Source of the DNA: Sciurus carolinensis
Lineage: Eukaryota > Chordata > Mammalia > Rodentia > Sciuridae
Direction: 5' to 3'
DNA: 64,000 nucleotides
Assembly (NCBI RefSeq): GCF_902686445.1
Contig: NC_062220.1
Location: 93,248,143-93,312,142 of the forward strand
Every line of letters starts with the position of its first letter. Positions within the stretch are counted from its first letter, which is position 1. Position numbers and translations under genes: made by a program. This document shows, one piece after another, positions 62,361 through 64,000 of this stretch. Under the pieces are notes generated by a model. That model did not search any database, had not been told where the DNA came from, and was given only the letters and a program-made list of their open reading frames with translations.

Positions 62361-62564
62361 TCTCCTTCCAGCTGCCATAAGTTGAGCAGTTTTCTTTAGC
62401 CCCACCCTTCCACCATGATGTTCTGACTCACCTTGGGCCCACAGCAATGGAGCCAGGCAACCATGGACTGAATCCTCTGAAAGCATGAGTTAAAATAAAT
62501 CCTCCTTCCTCAAAATTGTTCATGTCAGGTATTTTGCTTACAGCAACATAAAGTCAACTAACAC
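62077..62564 (+). mobile_element. MaLR-type LTR with internal CT microsatellite
   Basis: TGACATGGTTTGG start, CACCATGATGTTCTGACTCA, AAAATAAATCCTCCTTCCTC and a CAACTAACACA end. A CT run expanded in the middle (62294-62356). Confidence 0.8.
62294..62356. repeat. (CT)n microsatellite inside an LTR
   Basis: About 31 nearly perfect units. Confidence 0.97.
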
Positions 62565-63383
62565 AACTATCTATTTGTGAGACCCCAGTTTTGTCATCCA
62601 TGAAGGGGAGACAAGGCCCTTCTTCCCAGAGTTCATATATGACATCTCAAAATAAAAATTTGTCTGAAACAGAAAACACAATTAATATGCATTAAGCATT
62701 TACCATATGGTGCCCAGCACCATGTTAACAGATGGAGTTAATGAGACAAGGTTGTCAAGTGCTTTATAGAAGAGCAGGCACACAGCAGGGCTCAACACTC
62801 ACTACTCACCCCCTGACCATGCCCCGCAGAGTGCTGGGGCAAGAGGTGAAACACACAGCTCTCGCTCCCATTTCAGTATTCCTGAGTCAAATGATGGGGT
62901 TTCTTCTGGGGCATAAGTTCTCCTTCTTAGTATCAGGTCACTCTACTTTGGTTTCTTCATAAAGGGATGGAATAAAATCCAAGGACAAGTCAATAGCAGT
63001 CCCATAATTGTCACCTTCTTTTACCAGTCTAGTGGAATAGCTTCCTGTTCATTCCTTATCCCTTTTTAACCTGTGCTCCACACCATATCCAGAGCCACCA
63101 TTTTGTGTGGACAGTTGCTCAGCATACGACAGTATAAAATGAAAAATACAAATGTCCCTCACTACTGCCTGTTAGACATTGCTCTTGTAGACTATTCCAG
63201 GACTATTTGATTCCTATACAAATACATACATAAATATTTTTTTTCTTATTTTATACACAAATGAAAACAAATTATACATAATGAACAATGTCTGACAGTG
63301 GAAAAAAATAAGTTAATCATTTCACTTTCCTCCTTAAAGTCCTTCAGTAGGTTTTTATTGTCTCAGATTTCATACTTTTAACT

Positions 63384-63592
63384 CAGCAGTGTGCAATGGT
63401 GCACACCTGCAATCCCAGCAGCTCAGGAGGCTGAGGCAGGAGAATCACAAGTTCAAAGCCAGCCTCAGCAACTTAGCAAGGCCCTAAGCAACTTAGTGAA
63501 ACCCTATTACAAAATAAAATATTAAAAGAGTTGGGAGTGTGGCTCAGTGGTTAAATACCCATGGGTTCAATCTCTGGTACCAAAAAAAAAGA
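63384..63592 (+). repeat. Composite B1-ID SINE
   Basis: GCACACCTGCAATCCCAGCA to GTGTGGCTCAGTGGTTAAAT, then an A tail. Confidence 0.92.
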
Positions 63593-63599
63593 AACTTTG

Positions 63600-63890
63600 A
63601 CCCAGTTCACAAGGTCATGAATGATCTGGTTCCTTAATCTCCAACTTCCAGCCACACTGATCTTCAAGTGCACCACACTCTCTTCTGCCTCAGAAGCTTT
63701 GCACATGCAGCTCCCTCTACCTGAGGTCACCCTCTTCTGCATTTGGAAAATATTTTTATCTTTCAGGTCTCAGCTGAAAGTTCACTTTCTCTGGGAAAGC
63801 TTCCTCAACTCCCAGAACAAGTCAGGGTCCCTGTTATACCATTGTACCACTGGCATTTTATCTTTCTAGCATTTTATTCTTGTAATAAGA
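63600..63890 (-). repeat. L2 3' fragment
   Basis: TTTGCACATGCAGCTCCCTC and AGGTCTCAGCTGAAAGTTCA, a well-preserved antisense L2 end. Confidence 0.75.
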
Positions 63891-64000
63891 TAGTGCTTAT
63901 GGCATTACTTTATTATTTTTTATCTCTCCAAATAAGACGTGGGTATCCAGGGCACCAGCAGCTTGTCTGTTTTACCATCCATGGTTTCCATGGTGTTTCA

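Larger units (their letters stand above)
55814..64000 (+). other. NPSR1: NPSR1 intron downstream of exon 5 (partial)
   Basis: Begins with the consensus donor GTAAGC. The following coding exon was looked for and not seen before the window end. Known content is MIR, L2, one LTR, two CT microsatellites and one SINE. About 56200-58640, 58750-59380, 59860-61750 and 62580-63380 hold nothing I can name. Confidence 0.85.

Noticed and set aside
1..64000. CRISPR arrays, operons, riboswitches, bacterial promoters
   Set aside because: Spliced vertebrate gene and mammalian retrotransposons throughout; the regular repeats present are microsatellites or L1 monomers.

Overview
This is about 64 kb of mammalian nuclear DNA from inside one long gene. 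There is no sign of bacterial, plasmid or phage DNA. The lineage is most likely a squirrel-family rodent (Sciuridae): the young short repeats are composite SINEs with a B1-like left part and an ID-like right part, plus free ID elements, and there are no Alu or mouse-type B2/B4 repeats. The exact species cannot be read from the sequence.

The only protein-coding gene supported here is NPSR1 (neuropeptide S receptor 1, a class A GPCR), on the + strand and incomplete at both ends. Three internal coding exons are visible at 27487-27590, 53103-53196 and 55612-55813. They encode roughly human residues 95-227: ECL1, TM3, the DRY motif, ICL2, TM4, ECL2 and TM5. Splice sites are canonical, phases match across the junctions, and both cysteines of the extracellular disulfide are present. 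Earlier exons (N-terminus, TM1-TM2) and later exons (ICL3 to C-terminus) lie outside the window.

Everything else is intron, dominated by transposon fossils. Region 1-27 kb holds old L1, MIR and L2 fragments, SINEs, an RPL23A processed pseudogene (4.4-4.8 kb), a solo MaLR-type LTR with an intact 5-bp target duplication (15.7-16.1 kb), a 3' stub of a younger L1 (14.4-14.6 kb) and an antisense ERVL-type endogenous retrovirus pol fossil (about 22.8-27.0 kb) that ends within 0.5 kb of the first NPSR1 exon. Region 28.7-49.1 kb is a nested stack of old L1 copies in + orientation. A full-length 6.6-kb younger L1 (minus strand, 36083-42710, target duplication ACAATCTCACTTT) and a complete LTR-internal-LTR MaLR element (about 46032-48515, duplication GATAA) are inserted into it. 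Region 49-64 kb contains another old L1, an MLT1-like LTR, a Tigger-like DNA transposon, SINEs, microsatellites and the last two NPSR1 exons.

The most notable structures are in the full-length L1: a 5' UTR of about eight degenerate 64-72 bp tandem monomers, a 181-codon antisense ORF across them in the same direction as NPSR1, a 33-bp duplication in the ORF1 coiled coil, a catalytic His-to-Gln change in the endonuclease, and telomere-like repeats in the 3' UTR. I found no convincing new gene system; the findings are about transposon biology and NPSR1 exon structure.
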